Shown here one piece after another: positions 25,493-34,474 of a DNA stretch of 64,000 bases. The stretch is from Rhodoplanes azumiensis (GTDB taxonomy: Bacteria; Pseudomonadota; Alphaproteobacteria; Rhizobiales; Xanthobacteraceae): positions 101,236 through 165,235 of the forward strand of contig NZ_JBHUIW010000008.1 in NCBI RefSeq assembly GCF_042682915.1, given 5' to 3'. A program made the position numbers and the translations under genes. Numbering within the stretch: position 1 is the stretch's first letter; each line of letters opens with the position of its first letter. The notes below the pieces were generated by a model. It did no database searches. It was given only the letters and a program-made list of their open reading frames with translations, and had not been told where the DNA came from.

Positions 25493-28015
25493 ATGACCGA
25501 TCAAGCGATCTACGCCGGGCCGATGGACGTGCCCGACGTGGGCACGCCCGCCCGCGGCCGGCTGCCGGTGCTCGGGCTTCTCGTTCGGATCGCGATCGGC
25601 GTCCTGATCTTCTGGATCATCGCTCGGAGCATCGACATCAGCGGTGCCGCGCGCGTGCTCTCCGGCCTCGACGTCGGGCTCTTCGCGGTGGCCACCGGCC
25701 TCATCGTGTTTCAGCACATCTTCGCCGCCGCGCGCTGGATGAGCGTGTGCCGCACGCAGGGGGAGCCCATCCCGTTCCGCGTCGCGCTCGCCGGCTATGT
25801 CGAGGCGAACTTCTTCAATCAGGCGCTGCCGTCGACCATCGGCGGCGATGCGTATCGGGTGCTGCGGGCGCGACAGGCCGGGCAGAATTTCGGAGTCTCG
25901 GTCGTCGCCGTTTTCGTCGATCGCGCGCTCGGCCTGCTCACGCTGACGTTGATGGCGGTGGTCGGCGCGTACTACCTCTCACAGATCCCCTCCGCCGCCC
26001 TGACCGCCAACGTGCTCGCCGCGGTGATCGCCGTGGTGGTCGGCGGAGCGATCGTCGGCGCGCTTCTGTCGACCGTCTTGCCGGCCCTGCGGCGGATCAC
26101 GATCACGCGGCCGCTCTATTGGCTGTCCGACGGCGTCGCGCGCGTGTTCAAGAGCCCGGTCGCGACCGTCGAGACTCTCGGGCACTCGCTGATCGGACAT
26201 TCCATCACGGCGGTCGCCTTTCTGGTTCTCGCCCGCAGCCTCGGTCTCTCTTTCGATCTGGTCCTGGCGTTCGTCGCGCTGCCCGCGATCCTGCTCGCCG
26301 CGGCGGTCCCGATCTCGTTCAGCGGCTGGGGTGTGCGCGAGAGCGCGAGCGTCGTGATCCTGGGGCATCTCGGCATGCCGGCCGAGTCCGCGCTCGCCCT
26401 GTCGGTGCTGCTCGGCCTGTCGCTGGTCGCCGTCGGCCTGGTGGGCGGCCTGGTCTGGCTCGCCGAGAGCGTCATGCGGCAGGACGAGACGGCGACCGAC
26501 GAGGCCCGTCCGGCCTCCGCCGCCCTTGCCGCCGCCGGCGGTCCCGGGCCGCTCGACGAGGAGCCGGAGCCTGACGTCTCCGCGTCTCTGACCCCGCGCA
26601 AGCGCGAGATTCTCGCGCATGCCGAGCTCGTCGCCGACAGCCGCGACGCGTGGATCACGAAGAACCGGAGCTACTTCGCCGACGACCGCGGGACCATGCG
26701 GTTTCTCGTCAACGAAGGCGCGCGCGTGCTCGATCTCGGCTGCGGCACCGGCGACCTGCTGGCGCGGCTGAACCCGTCCTACGGTCTCGGTCTCGACTTC
26801 TCGCCCCGGATGATCCGGATCGCCCGCCGGAACCACCGCGGGCTCGAGTTCCGGGTCGGCGACGTCGAGGATCCGGCGACGATGGCCGGCATCGACGGGA
26901 CGTTCGACTACATCGTGATGTCCGACACGATCGGCTTGCTCGACGACCTCGAGACGGCGCTCAACCAGCTCCACAGGTTCTGCGGCCCCGAGACCCGGCT
27001 GGTCATCTCCTACTACTCCCACTTCTGGGAGCCGCTCATCTACGTCGCCGAGAAGCTCGGCTTCCGCCGCGGCCAGCCCCAGGCGAACTTCATCACCGAT
27101 ACGGACTTCGCCAACCTGCTCCACCTCGCCGACTTCGAGCCGGTGCGCAGCGAGATGCGCCAGCTCGTCCCGATGCGCCTGCTCGGTCTCGGCACGCTGA
27201 TCAATCGCTACATCGGCACCCTGCCGCTGATCCGCAACCTGTGCCTGCGCCGCTACATCGTCGCGCGCAGCCTGCGCGCCCAGACGCCGCGGGACATGTC
27301 GGTCAGCGTGCTCGTGCCGTGTCGCAACGAGCGCGGCAACATCGAGCCGATCGTGCAGCGCATGCCGCGGTTCGGCTCGCGCCAGGAGATCGTCTTCATC
27401 GAGGGTAACTCGCGCGACGGCACCTACGAGGAGTGCCTGCGCATCAAGGAGAAGTACGCCGGCGAGTGGGACATCCAGGTGCTCAAGCAGAGCGGCAAGG
27501 GCAAGGGCGATGCGATGCGGAAGGGCTACGACGCCGCCAAGCACGACATCCTGATGATCCTCGACGCGGACATGACCGTGCCGCCCGAGGCGCTGCCGCG
27601 CTTCTATCGCGCCATCGCGTCCGGCAAGGGCGAGTTCATCAACGGCAGCCGTCTCGTCTATCCGATGGAGAAGGAGGCGATGCGGCCCCTGAACCTGATC
27701 GCCAACCGCATCTTCGCCTGGCTGTTCACCTATCTGCTGAACCAGCGCTTCACCGACACGCTGTGCGGGACCAAGGTCGTCACCCGGGCGGGCTACGACC
27801 GCATCGCGGCCAACCGCAACTATTTCGGCGAGTTCGATCCGTTCGGCGACTTCGACCTGATCTTCGGGGCGTCGAAGCAGAGCCTGCGCATCGTCGAGGT
27901 GCCGGTCCACTACAAGGCGCGTGTCTACGGCGAGACGCAGATCTCGCGCTTCCGCGACGGGTTCCTCCTGCTCCGCATGGTGGTCTTCGCGTGGCGAAAG
28001 CTGAAGGCGATCTGA
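25493..28015 (+). CDS. Three-domain fusion: flippase-like membrane domain + SAM methyltransferase + GT2 glycosyltransferase
   Basis: 840 residues with three separable parts. Residues 20-325 form a UPF0104/LPG-synthase-TM-like membrane domain (NFFNQALPSTIGGDAYRVLR; ISFSGWGVRESASVVILG). A Pro/Ala/Glu-rich linker follows. Residues about 365-565 are a class I methyltransferase with SAM motif VLDLGCGTGDLL at about 411. Residues about 603-840 are a family 2 glycosyltransferase (SVSVLVPCRNERGN; ILDADMTVPPEALP; GSRLVYPMEKEAM) close to the dolichol-phosphate-mannose-synthase group. The frame is uninterrupted and the ATG has GGAGG seven bases upstream. A protein that makes, methylates and translocates a polyprenyl-linked sugar would explain the fusion, but this is inference. 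A methyltransferase gene follows after 4 bp. Confidence 0.85.
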   Translation: MTDQAIYAGPMDVPDVGTPARGRLPVLGLLVRIAIGVLIFWIIARSIDISGAARVLSGLDVGLFAVATGLIVFQHIFAAARWMSVCRTQGEPIPFRVALAGYVEANFFNQALPSTIGGDAYRVLRARQAGQNFGVSVVAVFVDRALGLLTLTLMAVVGAYYLSQIPSAALTANVLAAVIAVVVGGAIVGALLSTVLPALRRITITRPLYWLSDGVARVFKSPVATVETLGHSLIGHSITAVAFLVLARSLGLSFDLVLAFVALPAILLAAAVPISFSGWGVRESASVVILGHLGMPAESALALSVLLGLSLVAVGLVGGLVWLAESVMRQDETATDEARPASAALAAAGGPGPLDEEPEPDVSASLTPRKREILAHAELVADSRDAWITKNRSYFADDRGTMRFLVNEGARVLDLGCGTGDLLARLNPSYGLGLDFSPRMIRIARRNHRGLEFRVGDVEDPATMAGIDGTFDYIVMSDTIGLLDDLETALNQLHRFCGPETRLVISYYSHFWEPLIYVAEKLGFRRGQPQANFITDTDFANLLHLADFEPVRSEMRQLVPMRLLGLGTLINRYIGTLPLIRNLCLRRYIVARSLRAQTPRDMSVSVLVPCRNERGNIEPIVQRMPRFGSRQEIVFIEGNSRDGTYEECLRIKEKYAGEWDIQVLKQSGKGKGDAMRKGYDAAKHDILMILDADMTVPPEALPRFYRAIASGKGEFINGSRLVYPMEKEAMRPLNLIANRIFAWLFTYLLNQRFTDTLCGTKVVTRAGYDRIAANRNYFGEFDPFGDFDLIFGASKQSLRIVEVPVHYKARVYGETQISRFRDGFLLLRMVVFAWRKLKAI

Positions 28016-28019
28016 CCCG

Positions 28020-28766
28020 ATGACCGCCGACGTTCAGAGTGATGCGCGTCTCCTGGAGCATCGCCGCGTCTGGGAGCGCAAGGACGTCCTGCGCATCGTC
28101 TATTCCGACTATTATCGCCGGATGCTCGAGCTGGCCCCCGTCGGGCCGCTTCTCGACATCGGCGGCGGCTCCGCCCACGTCAAGAACTTCCGTCCCGACG
28201 CGGTCAGTCTCGACATCCTGCCGTTTCCGGGCATCGACACGGTCGCCGACGCGCATCAGCTTCCGTTCCCGGACGGACATTTCGCGTCGATCATCATGCT
28301 CGACGTCCTCCACCATCTCGACCGGCCGATCGTCTTCCTGAAGGAGGCCGCGCGGGTGCTGCGGAAGGGCGGGCGTCTCCTCATGATCGAGCCCGGCATC
28401 ACGCCGGTGTCCTGGTGGTTCTATCATTTCGTCCACCAGGAGCCCGTGATCATGGGGCAGGATCCGTTCGCCATGACGGAGAAGATGTCGGGCAAGGATC
28501 CGTTCGATTCCAATCAGGCGATTCCGACGCTGGTGTTCGGACGCGCGAACGGCCTGAAGCGTCTCGCGGCCGCCGTGCCGGAGTTCGAGGTGAAGGCGGT
28601 CGACTGGCTCAGCCTGTTGGTCTATCCGCTGAGCGGCGGATTCAAGAGCTGGTGCCTCGTCCCCGAAGCGGCCGCGTCGCCCGGGATCGCGTTCGAGAAC
28701 CGGCTTCCAGCCGTGTTGAGGCGCACCTTCGGGTTCCGCATCTTCGTCGCGCTCGAGCGGCGGTGA
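28020..28766 (+). CDS. Class I SAM-dependent methyltransferase
   Basis: 248 residues. The SAM site is LLDIGGGSAHVKNF at residues 43-56. VADAHQLPFPDGHFASII and LDVLHHLDRPIVFLKEAARV follow in the usual type 11 order, then GGRLLMIEPGITP. It starts 4 bp after the fusion gene and is probably cotranslated with it. The substrate is not evident. Context suggests a polysaccharide or lipid-linked sugar, possibly the same one handled by the fusion protein. Confidence 0.8.
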   Translation: MTADVQSDARLLEHRRVWERKDVLRIVYSDYYRRMLELAPVGPLLDIGGGSAHVKNFRPDAVSLDILPFPGIDTVADAHQLPFPDGHFASIIMLDVLHHLDRPIVFLKEAARVLRKGGRLLMIEPGITPVSWWFYHFVHQEPVIMGQDPFAMTEKMSGKDPFDSNQAIPTLVFGRANGLKRLAAAVPEFEVKAVDWLSLLVYPLSGGFKSWCLVPEAAASPGIAFENRLPAVLRRTFGFRIFVALERR

Positions 28767-28864
28767 GGAGTCGGTGCCTCGACGGATCGTGTGCCGTCGC
28801 GCCGCGCCGTCCGGAGCCGGTCTCGGCGCACCCGTCGCGGCGCCATAATGGATGACACGACACC

Positions 28865-31399
28865 ATGCAGAACGCGCTCGAGCGGCTCTACGAGACCCCC
28901 GCGACCCGCCGCCGAGACGATGTTCTGCTCGCGGTTCTCGGGCTCCTCTGTGCCGTCCTGTTGTTGATCGAGACGGGAGTCTGGCAGCAGAGCCGGACGT
29001 TCAAGGGGCCGTTCCAGGAGCTCGAGGGCCGGCCCGGGGTGCTGGTCCTGTCGCTCGACCGCTCCCGTATCGACCGGCTCGTGCTCGACGCCAGGGGCGA
29101 CACCCCGCGCGACCCTTACGCCTCGTCGCTCACGCTCACGATCGACGGCCGCCCCGCGACCAAGCCGAATGCGCTCCATGATCAGATCGGCACGTCGGCC
29201 GGCCACGCCTTCAGCCATTGGGACCGCAGCGTCCTCTTCTCCCTTCCGGCCGGCGTGGCGAACGATGCCGGCACGACCGTCACGGTCCGCTATCCGGTTC
29301 GCCTGCGCGGCTGGATCATGGCGGCCGTCTTCGGCCTCACCATCGTCTTCGCGCTTCATATTCACGGCCATCGGCTCACCGGCCGACAGCTCGACCGGTT
29401 GCAGGCGCTGCCGGCGGGACTCGTCGTCGTCTCGGGATGGGTCGGGCTCGGCGCGATCGGCGTCTTCGCCGCCGTCACGGCGTGGGGCGCCGTCCAGGGC
29501 GTGCCGTTGCCGACCACGACGATCTTCCGGTTCGGGGCCGCCGCCGAGACGGCCGCGCGCGGGCTCGCCGTCGCCCCGTTCTGGGTGCTGATCCTGAGCG
29601 TACTCGGCGCGCTGGCCGCGTGGAGCGCCTGGTTTCGGGACTCGGGCGAGGGCGTGGTCCGGGCCGGCGAGGATCGGGTGGCCCGCTTCGCGGCGCGCTG
29701 GGGCTTCGTCCTCATCGCGGCCCTGTTCGTCTATCTGAGCAGTGCGCAATGGTCCGGCCTTATCCTGCCGGGCGATCTCGTCTGGGCGAGCCTGTTCGGG
29801 CTGGTGCCGTTCTCGGATGCGGCCGGCTATTTCTCGGATGCGAGTGATTCCGTGCGGTCCGGGGTCTGGTCGGAGTTCGCGGCGCGCCGGCCCCTGGCGG
29901 CGGCGTTCCGCACCGCGGTCGCCTTCGTCAGCGACTACCGCTTCGCCGGCATCGTCGTCGTCCAGGCCGCGTTGCTGGCCGGGGCGATCATGTTGGCGGC
30001 CGCTGCGGTGGCGCGGTGGCGGGGCATCTGGGCCGGTCTGGCGTTCGCGGCGACCATGGTGCTGACCGTGAAGGGCTACGTGCCGACGACGCTCACCGAG
30101 CCGCTCGGTCTGGTCTGGGCATTGCTCGCCGTTCCGTTGTTCGTCGAGGCGCTGCGACGGCGGTCGTTGTTGTTCGCGCTGGCGGCGCTCGGCGTGATGG
30201 CGCTCTCGCTGCTCACCCGCATGGGAGCGATGTTCGCCATTCCGGCGATGACCCTGTGGGTCGCCTGGGCGTTCGGCGACACGCTGCTGCAGAAGCTGAA
30301 GGCCGGCGTGCTCGCCGCGATCGTCGTCGCGGCGGCGTTCGGGACGAGCAGCGCCGTGCAAAAGCTCTACGCCACCGGGCACATGTCGGCCGGCAGCAAC
30401 TTCTCCTACACGATCTGCGGCATCTCCATCGGCACCACCTGGGACGGCTGCCTGAACCGCTACAAGGACGAGCTGAAGCCGCTGACGGACGAGAAGGACG
30501 TCGTCCAGTTCATGTATGCGAAGGCGGCCGAGAACGCGCGGAGCCATCCGGGCGTCTTCGTCGGACGCCTGGTCCAAGGCGCGCTCGCATTCACGCCCCG
30601 TATCCCGAGCCTGCTGGTCGGGGGGTATTTCGGGCTCGGCTCGCCGCCGTGGTTCCCGCTCGGTCTGTTCGTCGTCGTGTGCTTGGTCGGAGCCGTCGGG
30701 ACGCTGGTCGTTCGCCGTGAGCCGGGCGAGCTCGCCTTCTGGGGGCTGCTGATCGCGAGCACGATCGCGTCGGCCGCCTTCGTCTATTTCGACGACGGCA
30801 CACGGGTCTTGTCGGCCAGCTATCCGCTGCTGGGCCTGTTTCTGGTGATGGGATTGGCCGGACCGCGCGAGCCCGCTCCGTCCGAGTCCGCCAGCCCCGT
30901 CCTCGCCGGCTCGGTGACGGCCGCGGCCGGCGTGCTTCTCGTCGGTGTCGTCGTCCTGCCGGCCGTCGCGCACACCCGCGCCGGTGCCGATCCGCGCGTC
31001 AACCTGGCTCCGGAAGGAGCCAAGCACCTGGTGTTCGGTGGTCCGCGGCTGACCGGCGTCCTGGTCGTGGGCGACGCGAAAACGCGCCGCACGACCATGC
31101 CCGTGATTACGATCGACCAGTTCGAGCGCGTCGTCGGGCTGTCCGGCGTCGAGCAGTACCAGCCGCTCGCGACGCCGGCGCCTCCGCCGACCCCGTTCGG
31201 CTTCGTCTACGGGCTTCGGGTGGAGAAGGGGGTTCGCAGCTACCACACCTATCTCGTTCCCGAGGCGGTGCTCACGCGACCCGAGGTCTCGGTTTGGCGC
31301 TTCACGGTCGAGGAGATGCCCAAACGTCCGGGGGGCGGCGATTATTGGTACCGGGTGATCGACGCGCAGCCGGTCACTCCGCCCGCGCCGCGATCATGA
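28865..31399 (+). CDS. Large polytopic membrane protein of unknown function, GT-C-like layout
   Basis: 844 residues, not assigned to a family. One helix near residues 20-37 is followed by a soluble beta-rich stretch of about 100 residues. Ten or more hydrophobic helices lie between about residues 150 and 700, and a soluble C-terminal domain of about 140 residues ends the protein. A loop before the middle helices (PFSDAAGYFSDASDSV) carries acidic residues, as in membrane GT-C glycosyltransferases that use polyprenyl-phospho-sugars. The locus encodes candidate makers of such donors (DprE1/E2-like, GT2 proteins), so a periplasmic sugar transferase is the leading guess, but no catalytic motif can be proved. 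It follows the methyltransferase by 98 bp on the same strand. Confidence 0.7.
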   Translation: MQNALERLYETPATRRRDDVLLAVLGLLCAVLLLIETGVWQQSRTFKGPFQELEGRPGVLVLSLDRSRIDRLVLDARGDTPRDPYASSLTLTIDGRPATKPNALHDQIGTSAGHAFSHWDRSVLFSLPAGVANDAGTTVTVRYPVRLRGWIMAAVFGLTIVFALHIHGHRLTGRQLDRLQALPAGLVVVSGWVGLGAIGVFAAVTAWGAVQGVPLPTTTIFRFGAAAETAARGLAVAPFWVLILSVLGALAAWSAWFRDSGEGVVRAGEDRVARFAARWGFVLIAALFVYLSSAQWSGLILPGDLVWASLFGLVPFSDAAGYFSDASDSVRSGVWSEFAARRPLAAAFRTAVAFVSDYRFAGIVVVQAALLAGAIMLAAAAVARWRGIWAGLAFAATMVLTVKGYVPTTLTEPLGLVWALLAVPLFVEALRRRSLLFALAALGVMALSLLTRMGAMFAIPAMTLWVAWAFGDTLLQKLKAGVLAAIVVAAAFGTSSAVQKLYATGHMSAGSNFSYTICGISIGTTWDGCLNRYKDELKPLTDEKDVVQFMYAKAAENARSHPGVFVGRLVQGALAFTPRIPSLLVGGYFGLGSPPWFPLGLFVVVCLVGAVGTLVVRREPGELAFWGLLIASTIASAAFVYFDDGTRVLSASYPLLGLFLVMGLAGPREPAPSESASPVLAGSVTAAAGVLLVGVVVLPAVAHTRAGADPRVNLAPEGAKHLVFGGPRLTGVLVVGDAKTRRTTMPVITIDQFERVVGLSGVEQYQPLATPAPPPTPFGFVYGLRVEKGVRSYHTYLVPEAVLTRPEVSVWRFTVEEMPKRPGGGDYWYRVIDAQPVTPPAPRS

Positions 31400-31745
31400 T
31401 CGACGTCGCGGCGGCTCGCGGACATGTCGAACGCCGTTGCGCGACGGCGCGACCGCTCCCCGATCTCGGCTCTTCGGTGTCGTCAGTCGTCCGCGGAAAT
31501 GTCACGGCGGATACATCGAACTGTCGATCAGACGTGACTTACAGGGTCGCCGTTTCACCGGTCATGGTGTCCCGCATCGAGACGCGCCTGACCGCGCGGG
31601 GCCGCAGTGCTCGGACCCTTGGCAGGACGCGCGGCTTGCTGCTAAAGACGATCGTGATCGTCAGAATTCGGCATTGACGGCGGCGGACAGGTGCAGGTTT
31701 CCGGGCCGCTGCCTCTGCCCGCGTTTCGGGTTTCAAGGAGCTGTC
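31400..31745. other. Intergenic region before GDP-fucose synthase
   Basis: No gene is supported in these 346 bases. The GDP-fucose synthase frame is open back to 31437 but lacks family sequence there, and AAGGAG at 31735-31740 fixes the start at 31746. The stretch is slightly lower in GC than its surroundings and may hold a promoter, but I could not identify hexamers with good spacing. Confidence 0.4.
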
Positions 31746-32705
31746 ATGTCGTCCCCTCTCCTGTTCGATCTTCGTGGCAAGCGGGTGTTCGTCGTCGGCC
31801 ACAAAGGCATGGTCGGGAGCGCGATCGTCCGGCGTCTGGCTTCGGAGGACTGCGAGGTCGTGATCGCCGACCGCGATCAGCTCGATCTGACGCGACAGAA
31901 CGACGTCGAGGAGTTCATCGCCAAGCAACGTCCCGATGCGGTCTTCCTGGCCGCCGGACGGGTCGGCGGCATCCATGCCAACGCGACCTATCCGGCTCAG
32001 TTCATCCTCGAGAATCTCCAGATCGTCGCGAACGTCGTCCAGTCCTCTCACGCGAACCGGGTCGGCAAGCTTCTGTATCTCGGGTCGTCCTGCATCTACC
32101 CGAAGCACGCGGCGCAGCCGATGCGCGAGGACATGCTGCTCACCGGTCAGCTCGAGCCGACGAACGAGCCCTATGCGGTCGCCAAGATCGCCGGCATCAA
32201 GCTGTGCGAGTCGTTCCGTCGTCAGTACGGCGACGACTTCATCTCGGTGATGCCGACCAATCTCTACGGCCCCGGCGACAACTATCACCGCCAGAACAGC
32301 CATGTTCCGGCCGCGCTGATCCGCCGGTTCCACGAGGCCAAGCTGGCCGGCGACCCGCAGGTGGTCGTGTGGGGCACCGGCCGCCCGCGCCGTGAGTTCC
32401 TGGCCGTCGACGATCTCGCCGACGCCTGCGTGTTCCTGATGAAGCATTATTCCGACATCGGCTTCCTCAATGTCGGGACCGGGCAGGACGTCACCATCGG
32501 CGAGTTCGCCCGCGTGGTGGCCGACGTCGTCGGCTACACCGACGAGCTCCGGTTCGACACCTCGCGACCGGACGGTGCGCCGCAGAAGCTGCTCGACGTG
32601 AGCCGTCTGACGGCGCTCGGCTGGCGGTCGAAGATTCCTCTCCGCGACGGCCTCGCCGCCGCCTATGCCGACTTCCTGGCTGGCGGCGGGCGCAACATCG
32701 ACTGA
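31746..32705 (+). CDS. fcl: GDP-L-fucose synthase (GDP-4-keto-6-deoxymannose 3,5-epimerase/4-reductase)
   Basis: 319 residues, the usual family length. VFVVGHKGMVGSAIVRRL gives the nucleotide loop. LLYLGSSCIYPKHAAQPM contains the catalytic serine segment and EPYAVAKIAGIKL the Tyr143-x3-Lys147 pair. NLYGPGDNYHRQNSHVPAAL is diagnostic. It converts GDP-4-keto-6-deoxy-D-mannose to GDP-L-fucose with NADPH. The required GMD enzyme is not encoded in this window. The ATG has AAGGAG five bases upstream. The gene stands alone, with gaps of 346 and 547 bp on either side. Confidence 0.93.
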   Translation: MSSPLLFDLRGKRVFVVGHKGMVGSAIVRRLASEDCEVVIADRDQLDLTRQNDVEEFIAKQRPDAVFLAAGRVGGIHANATYPAQFILENLQIVANVVQSSHANRVGKLLYLGSSCIYPKHAAQPMREDMLLTGQLEPTNEPYAVAKIAGIKLCESFRRQYGDDFISVMPTNLYGPGDNYHRQNSHVPAALIRRFHEAKLAGDPQVVVWGTGRPRREFLAVDDLADACVFLMKHYSDIGFLNVGTGQDVTIGEFARVVADVVGYTDELRFDTSRPDGAPQKLLDVSRLTALGWRSKIPLRDGLAAAYADFLAGGGRNID

Positions 32706-33252
32706 GCGTGGCGCACCGGAGCGCGGTCCTCGGGGCTCGGTCCGTGGTGCGGCCGGCATCCGGATGAGATCGACATGCGGCTCGCGGAGCCGCCGGCTGC
32801 GACATCGTGTCCGGTGCGGATCGGCTGCGCGACGCGCGCTTCAAGGCGATGCCACGAGAGCGCTCGGCGCCGGCGACGGACCGGCTCGCCGCGCCGGAAC
32901 GCGACGCTCTCGCGGCGATGAAAAGCGCTGCCGGACGGGCGCATTTCGCCTGTCCGTGTGAACTGATCAGGTTCGCGCCGACGGTTCTGTCACGTCGCCT
33001 GGGCACCTCACGGCTCGCGGAACTCTTACCCGAAGCCGGATTCACCATAGCCCGAATGGGGCGGTCGGTCAGCCTGGACTCACTGCGCTGGTTGCTGTGA
33101 CATGCCGCCTCGCGCCCGTGCAGTCATGGGGCGCGGAGCATGGTCGCGTCGTCGATCGCGCGGTGGAGCCGGTTGTCCCGCTGACGTCACCGGCCGGACG
33201 TGCGTTCGCGCGGACCGAGCCGACGAATGTCGAGACGAGGGGGAGCTCGCTG
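32706..33252. other. Intergenic region with no supported gene
   Basis: 547 bases. An open frame at 32807-33100 (97 codons, plus strand) has no ribosome binding site and no recognisable product. Composition becomes less GC-rich near 32960-33090, which could mean a decayed gene. GGGAG before the ATG at 33253 sets the start of the next gene. I see nothing else. Confidence 0.4.
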
Positions 33253-34344
33253 ATGACCGACGGGTGGGCGGCGTTGACGGCGCAAGAGGCGCGCCGGATG
33301 TGGGACGATGCCCTCGCCCGCTTCGACGACGGCTCGCCGTTCCAATCGCTCGGCTGGGGGGAGTATCAGCGCAAGCTCGGCTGGGAGCCCGTACACTACG
33401 TGCATCGGGCCGCCGACGGCGCGATCTCGGCGATGTGCCTTCTGCTGCTGCGCCGCTACCCGGCAGGCATCGGCTTCGCCTGGTGCGTCGGCGGGCCGGT
33501 CGGCGATCCGGCCGCGTGGGCGCAGCTCCGCCACGCCGTCCGCGCCGACCTGAAGCTGTGGCACCTCTATTTTCGGTTCCGGAGCGACCGGCCCCGCCGC
33601 GCCGGCGACATCGCGGTCCTGCAGACCAAAGGCTGGTCGCCCGCCGCGGTGCGGATGGGATCGAGCCTCAGCATGGCGCTCGATCTCTCGGCCTCGCCCG
33701 ACGCGCTGCTCGCGCGGGTGGATGCCAAGTGGCGTCGCAACCTGCGTCTCGCCCGGAAGGAGGATGTCGTCGTCGAGCACGACGCCCTGGTCGATCCCGG
33801 CGAACTACGCGCTCTTTTCGCGGCGATGGAGCAGGCCAAGGGGCTGCCCGAGCTGTTCTCGCGCGAGAAGCTCGCACATCTGCTCGCCGAGACCGGCCGC
33901 TCGCTCGTCCTCGTCACCTGCCGGGACCGCTGCGGGACGCTGATCGCGGCGCGCGGTGCGTTTCGCGTCGGCGGCCGCGCCTGCGACTACTTCGCCGCCG
34001 CCAATGCCGAAGGCCGGCGTCGGCGCGCCGCCTATCTGCTGCTCTGGGAGCTGATCGGTCGTTGCCGGGAGGCCGGGATCGTCGACTACGATCTCGGCGG
34101 GATCGACCCCGAGGCGAACCCCGGTGTCTACGAGTTCAAGCGGCTCACCGGCGCCACGCGGGTCGAGTTCCTGGGCGAATGGGACTGGGCGACCTCCGCC
34201 CTGCTGCGGCGCGGCTTCAACGAGCTGATCAGGCATCGCCGGACCGCGAAGCGGCTGCGCGCGGCCGTCTGGCCCTCGCAGCTCGCCTGGCGCGCTTGGC
34301 GGGCCGCCGCCCCGCTCGCCAGTGCGCCCTGCATCGCCTTGTAG
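33253..34344 (+). CDS. FemAB/GNAT-like acyl- or aminoacyl-transferase
   Basis: 363 residues. Two GNAT-like halves are suggested by SPFQSLGWGEYQRKLGWEP at the N-terminus, AKWRRNLRLARKE in the middle and YDLGGIDPEANPGVYEFKR near the C-terminus. The last is the usual signature of FemAB-type and related proteins (PF13480/PF02388). Known members transfer amino acids from tRNA to peptidoglycan precursors or acyl groups to exported glycans. Here, among O-antigen genes, acylation or aminoacylation of a sugar is more likely than peptidoglycan bridging. The ATG at 33253 has GGGAG about eight bases upstream. Confidence 0.75.
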   Translation: MTDGWAALTAQEARRMWDDALARFDDGSPFQSLGWGEYQRKLGWEPVHYVHRAADGAISAMCLLLLRRYPAGIGFAWCVGGPVGDPAAWAQLRHAVRADLKLWHLYFRFRSDRPRRAGDIAVLQTKGWSPAAVRMGSSLSMALDLSASPDALLARVDAKWRRNLRLARKEDVVVEHDALVDPGELRALFAAMEQAKGLPELFSREKLAHLLAETGRSLVLVTCRDRCGTLIAARGAFRVGGRACDYFAAANAEGRRRRAAYLLLWELIGRCREAGIVDYDLGGIDPEANPGVYEFKRLTGATRVEFLGEWDWATSALLRRGFNELIRHRRTAKRLRAAVWPSQLAWRAWRAAAPLASAPCIAL

Positions 34345-34474
34345 GGGCGGGCTCCCGCGGGCGATCGTTCGCGGCTTGATCTTTCGCCGCGTCTATGCCC
34401 TGAAACGCCCTGGCCGGCGCCTGCCGGCTGCCGGGCGGCGATCGCTCGGGCACAGCGAGGGTCGGGAGAACGGC

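Noticed and set aside
32807..33100. 97-codon frame in the gap after GDP-fucose synthase
   Set aside because: No ribosome binding site, no recognisable product and mixed composition.
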